Part shown: positions 1 to 10,927 of the stretch, piece after piece
Layout: every line of letters starts with the position of its first letter
Numbering within the stretch: the first letter of the stretch is position 1
Assembly (NCBI GenBank): GCA_023548195.1
Contig: JAJHZJ010000754.1
Span: 1,356,001 to 1,420,000, forward strand
From: Bettongia penicillata ogilbyi
Lineage: Eukaryota > Chordata > Mammalia > Diprotodontia > Potoroidae
DNA length: 64,000 bases
Reading direction: 5' to 3'
The notes under the pieces: generated by a model
What the model was told of the DNA's origin: nothing
Seen by the model: only the letters and a program-made list of their open reading frames with translations
The model's database searches: none
Made by a program: the position numbers and the translations under genes

Positions 1-210
1 AAATGGCAAATGACGCCAGTGTCTTTGTCAAGAAAACCCTAAATATTCATTGAATGAATGAACTGAATGCAAGCACAAAGCCAAAACAGCTTACATTCCC
101 CTGGGAAGAGGCAGGAAAAGACAAAATGTACATAGATAGACAAATGTAAAACACACCTAGAGGGAGCTAGAGATTCTCTTAGGCGTGTGTGTGTTTGTCC
201 TTCCTTGCTG
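1..210. other. Unclassified noncoding
   Basis: No repeat or coding signal recognised. A short GAATGAATGA-like run near 50 could be the end of an L2, but it is too short to call. Confidence 0.3.
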
Positions 211-508
211 AAGAAGAAAGACCATGCCATCAGAGAAATGATGACATGACTTGCACTTGACTTTGCGTTGAGTGAGGGAGGGCTGTGCAGGTCATCAGCC
301 TCACTTCTCCTCCAGAGCCATCTGAATCCAGTGACCAGATATTCATCAGGATGACTGGAGATGGCCCAGGATGAGGCAATTGGGGTTAAATAACTTGCCA
401 AAGGTCACACAGCTAGTGAGTGTCAAGTGTCTGAGGTGAGATTTGAACTCAGGTCCTCTTGATTCCTGCACTGGTGCTCTATCCACTGTACCACCTAGCT
501 GTCCCTTC
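211..508 (-). mobile_element. WSINE1-like marsupial SINE
   Basis: Read on the minus strand it starts with the tRNA-like head (gacagctaggtggtacagtg), continues through the MIR-type core, then 'ccccaattgcctcat' and a distinctive tail with 'gccatctccagtcatcctga' and 'cagatggctctggaggag'. I recall this tail from Australian marsupials (WSINE1 family), so it is the best lineage clue in the window. Family name is from memory; that it is a SINE is clear. Confidence 0.8.
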
Positions 509-721
509 TCTCAGGTAAAGATGAGGAGGAAGAACATAGAATGGAGTGCCTCCTCTAGGTTAGATGTAGCAAATGGCTGAATAACGAATGGGTGCTTATC
601 GTATGACCTAATGAATGAGTGAATGATTGCAAAAATGCATTTGGAAGGCTCCCTGAGCTCATCCTCTTGGGATGGGAAAAAGAAATAAAATCCTGCACCA
701 AGAAGAAACTAAAAATTCAAT

Positions 722-832
722 TAAATCCAACAAACATTTATTAAGTGCCTACTATATGCCAGGCACTGTACTAAGCACTGGGGCAAAAGACAGACCCTAC
801 CCTGAAGGAACTCCCAATCTAATGGAAACCAA
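722..832 (-). mobile_element. L2 LINE 3' end fragment
   Basis: Contains 'acatttattaagtgcctact' and 'ccaggcactgtactaagcac', the reverse complement of the L2 3' terminus, followed by the 'ccctaccctgaaggaactcc' segment. Confidence 0.85.
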
Positions 833-923
833 AACCCTGGAAGTCTCAGATGAAATGGAGATTTTAGGAAGTATCCAGGGCCTTTGAAAGGGCAAAGAAG
901 AAGACAGTGTAGGTGGGACTCAG

Positions 924-1215
924 GTCATAAGATTTAGAGCTGAAAAGGACCTTACCCAACATTTAGTTCAACCCCCAATTTTACAGATGGGGAAAATGAG
1001 TCAGGAAGATCTGAGTTTGAATCTTGCTTCAGGCACTTCCTAGCTATGTGACCCTGCGCAGGTCACTTAATCACTCTCTCTGCCTCAGTTTCCTCATCTA
1101 TAAAATAAGGATAATAGTAGCATTGATTTCACAGGTTCTTTATAAGGATCAAATGAGATAGCATATATGAAGTGCTTTGCACACTGTAAACCATATATAA
1201 ACACATGCTTAATTC
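924..1215. mobile_element. MIR3 (-) fragment next to MIR/Ther-1 (+)
   Basis: 924-997 reads as the reversed MIR3 3' end (gagctgaaaaggaccttacc, then ttttacagatgggg). 1000-1215 is a plus-strand MIR with 'cagtttcctcatctataaaa', 'aaggatcaaatgagatag' and the tail. Confidence 0.8.
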
Positions 1216-1289
1216 TAGTGCCTTCCCTTAGTGAATTATCTTCAATTTATCCTGTATGACTATGTTTTTATCATTGCTATTATTATTAA

Positions 1290-1475
1290 CGATGATAACT
1301 ACGATTTATATAGCACCTACTATGTGCCAGACACAGTGCTAAGGCATTTTGTAATTATTATCTCATTTGATATATGTAAGCTATTTGTACATAGATGTTT
1401 GTATATCATCTCCCTCACAGGCAAACCGACCTCACTGGTTCTGTTATCATCTCCATTTTACAGCTGAGAAAGTCG
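1290..1475 (-). mobile_element. MIR (-) with internal L2-like patch
   Basis: Reversed MIR tail 'cacctactatgtgccagaca' and 'ttattatctcatttgat', ending in 'ccattttacagctgag'. A short L2-like stretch (tttgtacatagatgtttgta) lies inside. Confidence 0.7.
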
Positions 1476-1689
1476 AGGATATGCCATCAGGCTTCCTATT
1501 TTAATGAATTATTCTGAGCTATCTCTGGTGATGGATACTCTCTGGGGATAGTCCTTTGTTGTAATATGGGGCCTGAAAACAGGTAGCTCTTGATGAGGAG
1601 GGACTTGGCTTCCCAAAACTGTGTGATGCTCTAGTTTTGCTCCTAACTCTGACCTAAATCTGGCTTGTTAAGAAGAGCTCTGGTCTGTC

Positions 1690-1795
1690 ATTTATAATAA
1701 CTAGTATGCTATATAGAGCTATGAGGCTTGCAAACATAGACTATCTTGCTTATCATTCCCATCTTACAGATGAGAAGACTGAGTACAGAGAGATT
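1690..1795 (-). mobile_element. Degenerate MIR (-)
   Basis: Weak reversed MIR tail ending in 'catcttacagatgagaagac'. Confidence 0.55.
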
Positions 1796-1809
1796 CAATG
1801 ACTGACTGG

Positions 1810-2198
1810 GAAGAGAGCTAGATTTGGAGCCAGAGGCCCTGCTACTTATAACTTGTATGACCTCGGCAAGTTATCTCACTTCCCTGGGCTTCAGTTTATT
1901 TATCCATAAAAATGAAGGAATGGGACTAGATGGACCTCTTCTGTTCTTTCAGGTCTGAAGTTATGATCCTGTGACTTAGGGCCAGACAAGTAATAAAAAT
2001 CTGAGTACGATACCTGATCTTCTCCTCTCTCACTCCTATACTCTATCCACTACTGCTCTCCAGCCTTATGCCTTATTGGTCACGTGACTTTGAGCAAGTC
2101 TCTTCTTTTTTCTGTGACTCAGTTGCCTTCCCTGGAAAATAAGGGGGATGGACTGGATAGTCCCTCCCAGCTCTGACAATCTTATCCTGTGATTCTAA
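1810..2198 (+). mobile_element. Two MIR3 copies (+)
   Basis: 1810-1978 and 2078-2198 each carry the core followed by the MIR3-specific end 'gggactagatggacctctt' or 'ggatggactggatagtccct' and 'tcctgtga'. Confidence 0.75.
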
Positions 2199-2384
2199 AT
2201 CACCCAAGCAGACAGCAGCAATCCCTTCTCATTCTCTTGGCCACTCTTTTGTCTTCATCAAAGAGCTATAAAGGCCTCAAACCCACAGTGCATTGAGCCT
2301 GATGGAGAGGAAGTGGTACTTGGGTGAAGGAATGGGGAAAGAAGCAGGCTGTTTCTAATGTTTGTAACTATTCTCCATCTTAAA

Positions 2385-2490
2385 AACACACACATACGTA
2401 TATACACAGAATACATGTACATAAATGTGCACACACATGCATGTATACACATGCGTACATATATGTACATGTACACAAAATCTATACATT
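2385..2490. repeat. CA/TA-rich low-complexity tract
   Basis: Alternating purine-pyrimidine DNA (acacacatacgtatatacac), imperfect. Confidence 0.85.
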
Positions 2491-2571
2491 TAGGGCAGAG
2501 AATAATTACAAACATTAGAAATAGCTTTCCCCATATATATATGCATGCATATCTATATCAGTTTTCTACCA

Positions 2572-2586
2572 CCATCTATCTCTCAT

Positions 2587-2628
<42 letters not shown>

Positions 2629-2669
2629 GTCTATCTATCTATCTATCTATCCATCCATCCATCCATCCG
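2572..2669. repeat. (CTAT)n/(CCAT)n microsatellite
   Basis: About 18 CTAT units with one CTGT variant, passing into CCAT units. The translated frame (SIYLSIYL) is an artefact of the repeat. Confidence 0.97.
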
Positions 2670-2671
2670 TC

Positions 2672-3535
2672 TATGGCAGGGAACACGGTGCTTCCAAACG
2701 TCTGGCTTAATAAGCTCTTTCCCCACAGCCTCACACAGGAGCACCAACACATATGTATCAGGTTCCCCGAAATCTTGGACGCTGGTGCTAAAAGCCCGGC
2801 TGTGGTCCTGTCGGCCCCGAGAGTGGAACAGAAAATGAAATGTCCCCCCATTGAAGGTTGGCAGGGATGCTATTACCGACGGTGTAATCATCAATTACCC
2901 CCATTGCAAGCTACTGATTTTATAATTATCCGAGTTCCAACTTCTAACCTCAGCGCTGCAGCAAGCAACGTTGCCTGGCAAGTCTAACAGGAGGCTTTTA
3001 CGAACCCCTCCCCCTCATTCCCCTGCCCCCCCTTTTTTCTTTCTGGGGGAAATCTTCTCGGCCTCCACAGAAGACTGAATTTGCAATTGCTTGTCATTCA
3101 AAACAAAGGCAAACCACTCATTTGTAATTCACCAGCCACCTGAACAGGCTGCCGGCTTCCCAGGCTGACTCTCTCCAAGCATGCACGCACCGTAGCACAA
3201 AGTTCATTTTTCTATTGTTAAAATTGTATAAGCTGGGGCTTTTTTCTTTTTTTTTTTTTTAGCAGCGAGTACACAATTCCGCCTGCTTTCCGTGAGTGCT
3301 CCTGGCATCAAAGGAATGGAGGGCCTTTCTTTCACTGCCTCGCTGCCGAAACATTTTGCTTTGGGGTGTTGGGCGAAAGAAATTGGCGATATGCTGCCGT
3401 AAGGAGCTGAAAACGATCAATTACGCACGGAGGCACCATATGTGTGCGTCGATGGAAGCTTTCATGGGGCAAAGTTATGCCCCTTTGGGGTGCGGGCCCA
3501 TTATCTGTCATCTGTAAGTGGTTTCTGAGAAGTCA
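2672..3535. promoter_or_regulatory. Repeat-free block, putative conserved noncoding element
   Basis: No interspersed repeat is recognisable over about 860 bp apart from a T-run at 3241-3260. The stretch 2875-2950 is dense in homeodomain-like cores (gtaatcatcaattaccccc, ataattatcc), and 3080-3130 holds a SOX-like AACAAAGG beside further ATTCA/TAATT words. No reading frame with protein-like composition spans it. Enhancer activity is inference from texture; a cross-species alignment would decide. Confidence 0.45.
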
Positions 3536-3589
3536 TTGGGATGGAAATGGGAGGCAAGGGCTCTAGGACCCCAACAGTCAAATGGAGAC

Positions 3590-4060
3590 CACAGAGCACA
3601 TAGTAGGTGCTTAATAAATATTTACCAACTGACTGGATGACCGGAGAGGGTTTTGGATTCCTGGTCACAGGGGTCAAATCTCAGCTGTGCCATTTGGGAG
3701 ACCCTGAGCCTTCACTCTGTGCTAGGTACTTGGGGACACAAAGGGATAAATGAAGGTCTCTCTGAATCTGTAAAATGGAGGGGATAGATTAGATGACCTC
3801 TAAAGTGTCTCAGAATCTATATTTAAGAACCTAATTCTTCATTTCTGAGTGATAGTGTTACCCAGGGCTGATCTGTTAAGCCTATGGTCCTGCAGCAAGG
3901 GCAGAGGATTTAGAGGAAGAGGTTCTGGGTCTGAATCTTAACACGGTCATTTATTGCCTCCGTGACCTTTAGCAAGTCTCTTGAGGCCTCAGTTTCCTCA
4001 TCTGTAAAATGAGGGGCTTGGGCTTGATGACCTCTAAAATCAGGCCTGACCTTGACTTAA
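3590..4060 (+). mobile_element. L2 end plus two MIR3 copies (+)
   Basis: 3590-3642 is the L2 3' tip (acatagtaggtgcttaataa). 3645-3840 is a MIR3 interrupted near 3715-3755 by an L2-like stretch. 3895-4060 is a better MIR3 ending in 'gggcttgatgacctctaaaa'. Confidence 0.75.
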
Positions 4061-4236
4061 ACCAGAACTTGAAATATGGAAGTTCTCTATTGATGGAGAG
4101 AATTTGGATATTACAGGAAAGAAAGATGAACAAAGAGAGAGGTGAAAGCTGGTGTGAGCCAGTAGCTTAGCCTTATATAGAGAGCCTTAAGTTTACAGAG
4201 CATTTTACATCATGGGGTGGGGGAAAGGGAAAAGGG

Positions 4237-4464
4237 GACAAATATTCATGTACTGGGCACTTTGCTAAACCCCTTACAATTATTGTCTTACTGAACTTTA
4301 CAATAACTTTGGGAGGTAGATGCAATTATCATCCCCATTTTACAGTTGAGGAAACTGAGGTGGATAGATGTCAAGTGACTTGCACAGGTCACACAGCTTG
4401 AGGGGTCTGAGGCTGGATTTGAACGGACTCTGGTCACAGTATTCTATCCACTGTATCACCTGGT
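4237..4464 (-). mobile_element. MIR (-)
   Basis: Reversed MIR from 'gggcactttgctaaacccc' through 'ttacagttgaggaaactgag' to the tRNA-like head 'tatccactgtatcacct'. Confidence 0.85.
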
Positions 4465-4589
4465 GCAGAGTGAGTGGTCCCACTAGAAATTAAAATTCCT
4501 CTGGAGTCAAGCTTCTACAAGGGGGAATAGAATAAGCATTTGATTTGGGGTTCACGAGATCATTGTTTTAAAACTGGAATGGAGATTAT

Positions 4590-4695
4590 CCACCTTATGG
4601 ATCAGATCAGAAAAGGGAAGGGACCTGTCCAGGGTCACACAGGTAGCAAGTAGCAGGACCAGATTTGGAAGCCTGGTCCCTTGACCCTAGAAACT
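4590..4695 (-). mobile_element. MIR-type fragment (-)
   Basis: Core only: 'gggtcacacaggtagcaagt' and flanks. Confidence 0.65.
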
Positions 4696-5049
4696 GGCAT
4701 TCATTTCCTAGAGATACTGGGACGCAGATTGCGTTTGAGAGAGGAAAATTTCCTAGGAACTGGAGCTCATCTAGAAGTGGGATGGACTGACCCAAGAGAA
4801 GCTGGGCTAGTGTCTCTGAAGGGGTTAGGGGAGGACCACTTGACAGGGATGGTGGAGAGAAAGTATCCCAAGGAATATTTGGTCTGGGAGGGCATTGATA
4901 TCTCTGCCAACTGTCCAGAACTGGGATTGCAATGGCATTGGGAGCTTCGGTGAGAAAACTCTCTCTATCAAGAAAGACCAGTAATGTGTGGTCTCAGAGT
5001 ATAGCTTGGGGATGCTGATTGATTAAGGGACCTGCCCTGTGTCAGTCAG
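4696..5049. other. Unclassified noncoding
   Basis: Purine-rich, no recognised repeat, no coding signal. Confidence 0.3.
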
Positions 5050-5425
5050 TCCATCCATAAACATTTATTAAGTGCTTTACAATGGGTAGGTAGGTAGGTG
5101 GCACAGTGGTACAGATTCCACAGGCCTGGAATCAGGAAGACCCATCTCTGTGAGTTCAAATCTGGCCTCAGACATTAGCTGTGTGTACCCGGGCACATCA
5201 CTAACCTTGTTGGCCTCAGTTTCCTCATCCGTAAAATGAGCTGGAGAAGGAAATGGCAAACCCCTCCAGTATCATTTGCCGTAAATGGGGTCATGGAGAG
5301 TCCGACACGAATGAAAGATTGAACAGAAGCCCCTTCCAATCTGCCAGGCATAGTGCTTGGTACTTGAATCACGAAAAGGCAAAAAGAGCAGACTAAAACC
5401 CCAGTCCCACAGTCGTATCTCAGAG
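5050..5425 (-). mobile_element. L2 (-) split by a SINE
   Basis: 5050-5084 carries 'aaacatttattaagtgcttt'. The element resumes after the SINE at about 5329 with 'ctgccaggcatagtgcttgg' and the downstream L2 segment. The two halves are in register, so the SINE inserted into an existing L2. Confidence 0.75.
5085..5328 (+). mobile_element. MAR1/SINE1-like CORE-SINE (+), nested in L2
   Basis: Complete plan: tRNA-like head (aggtggcacagtgg), core (ctcagtttcctcatccgtaa), then the RTE-like tail 'gctggagaaggaaatggcaa' and 'aaatggggtcatggagagtc'. Confidence 0.88.
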
Positions 5426-5507
5426 GCAGGACTAGAATCCAAGTCTCTTTCTTACTACCAGACCAGTTCTCCATCTATTCTGCTAGAAGGATTCTGCATT
5501 GTAGCTG

Positions 5508-5550
5508 CTCTGCACATAGTAGGCTCTTAATCAGTTTTGCTGACTTGATT
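5508..5550 (+). mobile_element. L2 3' tip (+)
   Basis: 'gcacatagtaggctcttaat' followed by 'tgctgactt', the L2 terminus. Confidence 0.65.
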
Positions 5551-6225
5551 TGAGTTAGAAGCCACCTGGAAGCTGAGGAAGATTTGGGACTCAGTACCCT
5601 CATTCTTCTTCCCCTCACCGTCCAGGACTTCCCTATTTAGCTGCAAACATGGCAGCCAGGAGCCCAGCATGGCCACCCTCAGCAGCCCCTCGCTGGGAAC
5701 ACCGCTTGGAGACCAGCTGGGCTCCTTCACACAGCAGCTGTCTTCCCTCTTGACTGTGACATTGGGCAATGCTACAAAATGTCAGCCTAGAAGAAAATAC
5801 AAATGCCCTTTACCGGAGACACAACTCACCTAAATATCATGAGATCTCTCTCCCACCCTCTCAATTCTCTCCCTGTCAGCCCGCTACCTTCATCACCCTC
5901 CAAAGCCCTTTAAATTTAGTGCAAGTTTTTCTGGGATGTTTCAGTGGAGGCTTGTCTCTGATGGCCCTATTAATACCCTCACTCATCCTTGTGTCCAACC
6001 TGATCTCACGTGTGGTGTCCCTGTCCCTGGGAACATCTGGATCAGGGCTCTCTCCCTTGAGGGTTAATGTAAATATTTACTCCCTCTCTAGTCTTCCACT
6101 GGCCTCCATTAGAGGACACCAGCCTGTCCTCTACCCCTATTCTCCCTTTTGATACCATTACTTTCCAACATGGATACAAGAGAGATAGTCTTGAGGGGGG
6201 CTAGCTGAGCTGAGATTAAGGTTGG
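5551..6225. other. Unclassified noncoding
   Basis: Pyrimidine-rich, no repeat recognised. A frame of 127 codons (5769-6152, +) exists but has no motif and no splice-site context. It could be old LINE sequence. Confidence 0.3.
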
Positions 6226-6482
6226 GTTGTTATCATTCAGTTGTTTCCAGTTTGTCAGTTATTTGTGACCCATTTGGAGTTTTCTTGACAGAAATAATGG
6301 AATGGTTGGCCATTTCCTTCTCCAATGCATTTGACAGATGAGGAAACTGAGGCAAACTGGGTTAAGTGACTTGTTCAGGGTCACACAGCTAGGAAGTGCC
6401 TGAGGCCAGATCTGAACTCAAGATGAGTCTTCCTGACTCCAGGCCTGGCACTATCCACTATGGTGCCACTTAGCTATTCCTA
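6226..6482 (-). mobile_element. MAR1/SINE1-like SINE (-)
   Basis: Reversed tail (gacccatttggagttttctt, gccatttccttctcc), core (cagatgaggaaactgaggca) and head (tgccacttagct). Confidence 0.88.
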
Positions 6483-6769
6483 AGATGGAGTTAACCAGGG
6501 TTTTTACCCTTTTAGCGGGTACTGATCGCACTTCAGTTCAAGTGCTGTGGTGTGCTGAGCTGAGTTCCTTCCCTGCATTTCCTCCTTTGATAGGGCCAGC
6601 TAATGGATGTCTTGTTTCTCCCTTACAGGGCTATGCCCCAACCTTCTACTCCTCAGCTGAAGGTCGCTTTTGTGCTGAGATCCCTGAAAAGAAAGCAAGC
6701 TCTAGGTACAGCTTTGGGCATAATAATCTTGGCCTTTAAAATATACCAGGACTTTTGAGAAACTCACGT
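6483..6769. other. Unclassified noncoding
   Basis: No recognisable repeat or coding signal. Confidence 0.3.
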
Positions 6770-7532
6770 GGTTTCCTATTCTTTCTAGGACCAAAACCAA
6801 ACTCCTGCTCTGAAAATCCATCCAAACCTGGCCTCAAACTATCTTTCCAGCATAATAATATATTACTTTGATTGATGAATTCTATGATTCTGCCTAACTG
6901 GTCTTTTTTTTTTGACTGTTCTTCACATGTACTACCCCATCTCCCACTTCCATACTTTTGTCCTGGCTATGCTCTGTACCTGGAAAGCACTCCTTCCTCA
7001 CATCCACCTCTTGAAATTCTTAGTTCTGTCCACCCCTAAACCTTATCTCAATTGCCATCTTCTACACAAAGCTTCTCCTCCAACTAAAATCCTCCCCCTC
7101 CCTGAACCATTTTATATTTAATTTATATATACTATGACTCAGTGGCCTCTTCCCTCAGCTCCTGCAGATTCCTTCTCCCATTGGTGAATTCTTTTCCATT
7201 TTGGGGAAGGATTCAGATGAGCCATTTAATCACTGTCACACCCTCCACTCAACTGCAGCAGGCACCTTTCCCAGGGGAGGAAGCTCCTTTTTTATGTCTT
7301 TCCTTATTAGAAGGTAAATCCTTTGAAGGCAGGGATTTCTATCTTCAGTGCTAAGGTGCAAGTGCCTAATGGGATGAATAAATGGTTGGTGTTTGACTGA
7401 CATACATATTGGCTCCCATGATAGCATGGAAGGTACTTGAGGGTAGGGAATGTTTTCCTTTTGTTTCTGTAACTGCACAGTGCCTGCCACAGACGAGTCA
7501 CTTGGTAAATGATTGGTGATTGATTGATTAAA
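6770..7532 (+). mobile_element. L2 3' region (+) and a second L2 end
   Basis: 6770-7395 follows the L2 3' order: 'cctggcctcaaactatctt', 'gtacctggaaagcactcctt', 'cttctacacaaagcttctcc', 'tccttattagaaggtaaatcc', 'aataaatggttggtg'. A second terminus follows at 7420-7532 (ggaaggtacttgagggtagg to tgattgattgatt). Confidence 0.85.
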
Positions 7533-7559
7533 AGGTCTGGATCTCATTGACTTCATTCA

Positions 7560-7905
7560 TTGGCTCACCACTCACAGCTGAAATTGTCAATGTCCATCCT
7601 GGGGGGCATTGGGGAAGAAATAGAAAATTCAAATCCTGCGCTTCTCAAGACCAATGACAAGGCTCCCGATGGAGGAGGAGGATTGGCACTTTTGCTCCCC
7701 TGTCTCTTTCTCCAGCATCAGATCCAAGATATTACAGAAAACCATTTAATTCAAATGCCCCCTTTTCTCTTTCTCTTTGCCAGAAGCAATAATATCATCC
7801 GTTTAATGGAAGCAATTTTTCTCCTCCCCAACCCTCCCGAAAAATTTGAGACAACATAATTTACAACAAAATAATAAACTGTTTTTTCAGAAGCTCACTC
7901 TGTGG
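7560..7905. promoter_or_regulatory. Repeat-free block, putative conserved noncoding element
   Basis: AT-rich, no repeat. 7720-7890 carries ATTTAATTCAAAT-, GCAATAATATCATCC- and ATAATTTACAAC-like words, similar to the other repeat-free blocks. Regulatory role inferred only. Confidence 0.35.
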
Positions 7906-8004
7906 GTGGAGACAGAGCTACTGTCTAAAAGCTTCTATGGATCAGAGGAGGAGAAGGTCCTCTGGGGGCTCGGCTATGAGGGATATATGGAAGAGGGAAA
8001 ACAG

Positions 8005-8432
8005 AGAGAGTTCTGAACTTAGAATTCAGGAAGACCTGGGTTTGAACAGTTGCTTAACCTCTTTTAGCCTCAGTTTTCTCATCTGTAAAATGGGGATCAT
8101 AATAGTCCCCACCTCACAGACTTGGTGGGCAGATGAAATCAGATAGTATAAATCAAGTGCTTTGTAAGCCTTGAAATGCTATATAAATGTTAGCTCTTAC
8201 TGTTACAGAGGGCTACACATTGGAGTCAGGAAGATGTGAGTTCAAATTCTGCTTCAGACACTTACTGTGTGAACGTGGGCAGGTCACTTAACTTCTACTT
8301 GCCTCAGTTTCCCCATAAATAACATGGAGAGAATATAGCACCTATCTAGGATCAAATAAGAGAGTCATTGTGAAGTGCTTAGCACAGCATCTGGTACATA
8401 GTAAGCTCTATGTAAACGTTAACTAATTATTA
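8005..8432 (+). mobile_element. Two MIR/Ther-1 copies in tandem (+)
   Basis: 8005-8200 and 8205-8432 both run from the 'gtcaggaagatgtgagttca' type head through 'cctcagttttctcatctgta' to the MIR tail (agtgcttagcacagcatctg, then ttattattatg). Confidence 0.85.
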
Positions 8433-8449
8433 TTATGACTGAACTTTTC

Positions 8450-8840
8450 ATTATCTGCCTCAGTTTCCTCAAATGTAAAATAGGGATAATAATAGCAGCT
8501 AGATGTTTACAATGAATAAAGCATCAGACTTGGAGTCAGGAAGACCTAAGTTCAAATCTGGTCTCAGATACTTAGTAGCTGTTTGACACTTTACCCTGTA
8601 GCCTCAGTTTCCTCATCTATAAAACAAGCTGGAGAAGGAAATGGCAAACCACTCCAATATCTTTGCCAAGAAAAACCCCAGATGGAGTCATAAAGAGTCA
8701 GACAGGACTGAAAAAAATGACCGAACAAGAACAATAGTCATAGCATTTACCTCCCAGGGCTGTTGTAAAGATCCAATGAGCTAAGACATCTAAAGTGTTT
8801 GCAGATCTTAGTGCTATGTAAACTTTAGCTTTGACAATCA
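8450..8840 (+). mobile_element. MIR/Ther-1 (+) split by a SINE
   Basis: Left part 'cctcagtttcctcaaatgta' and 'agggataata'. Right part from 8730 resumes with 'catttacctcccagggctgt' and 'ccaatgagctaagacatcta'. Confidence 0.85.
8496..8729 (+). mobile_element. MAR1/SINE1-like SINE (+), nested in MIR
   Basis: Full SINE ending in 'ggagtcataaagagtcagac' and an A-rich end. Flanked by aataatag (8488-8495) and aacaatag (8730-8737), a 7 of 8 match that reads as the target-site duplication. Confidence 0.88.
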
Positions 8841-8869
8841 TGGAAATGATCTCGTCTTCCTTGCTGGTA

Positions 8870-9135
8870 TTAAGTAGGGGAAGTCACATGGAAAGATCCC
8901 ATGAGTTAAGCTAGCTGACCCATGTGCGGAGGACAGGTTAGTGGCAAATTAGGGAAGAACGCATTGGACAAGCCCCATCCCCATAAATAATCAAGTGTGA
9001 GTGAATCTCATGCAGGAACGTAATTGGCAAACTTGGCAGTGAACCCCATTGGTCCTAAATGTTAATTAACTACTGAGAATACACTTGTCTCCATTGCCAG
9101 CGTTTACTGACGCTCGAGGGGCAAAAGTGAAATGT
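8870..9135. promoter_or_regulatory. Repeat-free block, putative conserved noncoding element
   Basis: Includes ATAAATAATCAAGTG, ACGTAATTGGC, an NF1-like 'cttggcagtgaacccc', a CCAAT-type 'cccattgg' and the perfect 10-bp palindrome GTTAATTAAC at 9061-9070. No repeat and no coding frame. Confidence 0.45.
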
Positions 9136-9261
9136 CACCAAAAAGCTGCCTCCTACCACCTGGGAATCTCATGCTACTCATGGAGCTACCCTCTCCCACC
9201 AGGGTGGACAGAAGGTGTCTCCAGTGTAGAAAGAGGAGAATGAGCAGTCATCAAAGATGCT

Positions 9262-9422
9262 CGTTGTTGGAAGGGCTTCTACAGGCTATTCTCATCCAAA
9301 CTTCTCATTTTATGGATAAGGAAACTGAGGCCAAGAGAAAAATGATTAACCTAAGGGGTTAAATTGAGGAACTGGGATTTGAACATGGGTCCTTGGGTTC
9401 TTTTCTCTGTGCAACACCACTC
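9262..9422 (-). mobile_element. MIR3 (-)
   Basis: 'gttggaagggcttctacagg' then 'tatggataaggaaactgagg' and 'tttgaacatgggtcctt'. Confidence 0.8.
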
Positions 9423-9472
9423 TCTTTTCAAGCATACTTGAGTTGTCTAGTTTTTCCTTGAATCAGTAATTT

Positions 9473-9657
9473 AGACTGGTTTGCCATTTCCTTCTCTAGC
9501 TCATCTTACAGAGGAGGAAACTGAGGCAAACAGGGTTAAATGGCTCGCTCAGGGTCACACAGCTAATAAGTGTCTGAGGCCAGATTTGAACTCATGAAGA
9601 TGAGATTTTCTGACTGGAGGCCTGGTGCTCTGTGCACTATGGCACCACCTAGAGCTG
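9473..9657 (-). mobile_element. MAR1/SINE1-like SINE (-), 3' truncated
   Basis: Starts at 'ctggtttgccatttccttct', continues through core to head 'atggcaccacctag'. The distal RTE-like tail is missing or eroded. Confidence 0.85.
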
Positions 9658-9807
9658 TACTTGTGAATGTGTTCTTTTCTTAACACTTTCAACTTCTACC
9701 TATTACTTAGTTTTCTCCTCTGGAACTTTTTGAGCTGGCCAAGTAGGCTCAAATCCACCCAATTTTATGATAATCTAGCCCATTTTGTCCACAAAGACTA
9801 CACAAGA

Positions 9808-9895
9808 GATATTTACAAATGAAAAAACTAACACAAATAGATTAAGTGACTTGCCCAGGGTCACACAGCTAGCAAGTATCTTGGTTGAAATCTAA
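9808..9895 (-). mobile_element. MIR-type core fragment (-)
   Basis: 'gacttgcccagggtcacaca' with degenerate flanks. Confidence 0.7.
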
Positions 9896-10082
9896 GTACA
9901 AGGAGTTTCCAGCCTTCCTCTGATCGATCATTGTTTTTATCTTGTCAAAAACCCCCAAAAACCCCAAACTAAACTCCAATCCCTAAAACACCCACCCAGC
10001 AACTTTGGACTAGAATGGTCTGTTTCTCACATAGTCATGTGGTCACTTTTTTCCTTTCTAAATGTTCTCAAGCTAGAAGGTG

Positions 10083-10292
10083 TAGGATCTGGTGTCAGGA
10101 TGAATCCAGCCTCAGATATTTGCTAGCTGTGTGACCCTGGGCAAGTCACTTAATCTATTTGCCTTAGTTTTTTCATCTGTAAAGTAAGAATAATAATTGC
10201 ACCTAACCCCACCCTCCCCAGGGTTGTAAGGATCCAATGAGATAGTAATTGTAAGTGCTTATCAGTGCCTGACATACAGTAGGCTAATATCA
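10083..10292 (+). mobile_element. MIR/Ther-1 (+)
   Basis: 'tgctagctgtgtgaccctgg', 'gttgtaaggatccaatgag', then 'agtgcctgacatacagtagg'. Confidence 0.88.
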
Positions 10293-10499
10293 TGATCTTT
10301 AATAATGTGGTCTCCAGCCTTGCCAGGATTCAAAGTCAAACTCTACTCTCCATAGTTTTTAATGGATTCCACTCCCCTTTATCTCATAAAAAGACAAAAT
10401 CAAAAAGAAGCAAACACAAGCCAAACCACTTCCTTTCTCCAGTTTTGTGGCATCTCTCTCACTCTTCCAAGATTTACACAGATGACTGACACTATCTCA

Positions 10500-10585
10500 A
10501 ATCAATTCAATCCAACAGATATTTATACATCATCTGCTCTACAGAAGGCACTGTACTTAATGCTGGGAATGCAGAGACAGCATGA
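10500..10585 (-). mobile_element. L2 3' end (-)
   Basis: 'aatccaacagatatttatac' and 'aaggcactgtacttaatgct'. Confidence 0.7.
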
Positions 10586-10587
10586 GG

Positions 10588-10775
10588 TGAGGAAAAATGC
10601 CTTAATAATGAGAGGTATTCAAAAGTGAAATGGACTCTCTCCAGGAGGTAGTGAGTTGACTACTGTAACTGGAGGTCTTAGAGCAAAGGCTGAATGACCA
10701 ATTGTTAGGGATGTTTAGAGACGCAAATCTTAGTTAGCAGTCATTGGTTCTTGAGGGTTTTTCCAACTCTGAGTT
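10588..10775 (+). mobile_element. L3 (CR1-clade) 3' region (+)
   Basis: Order matches the L3 3' UTR: 'aagtgaaatggactctctcc', 'aggaggtagtgagttgac', 'aactggaggtcttagagcaa', 'ggctgaatgaccaattgtta', then 'tttccaactctga'. Confidence 0.75.
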
Positions 10776-10927
10776 ATCCAATCTTTGGAGAAACAACTCA
10801 AGTGAGGAGGGGGCTGGGAGAAGGACCAGAGTCCTTGCTTCTGATTCTCCTCCTCCAGGGAAACAAAGTAACTTTCAATGGATGGGGAATGGACAACATA
10901 GAAGGAGGCAAAGGAAAACCACAACTT

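Noticed and set aside
2358..2987. Longest open frame, 209 codons, plus strand
   Set aside because: Its middle is the CTAT microsatellite (repeating SIYL). No splice sites in place, no motif, and the 3' part lies in a repeat-free noncoding block.
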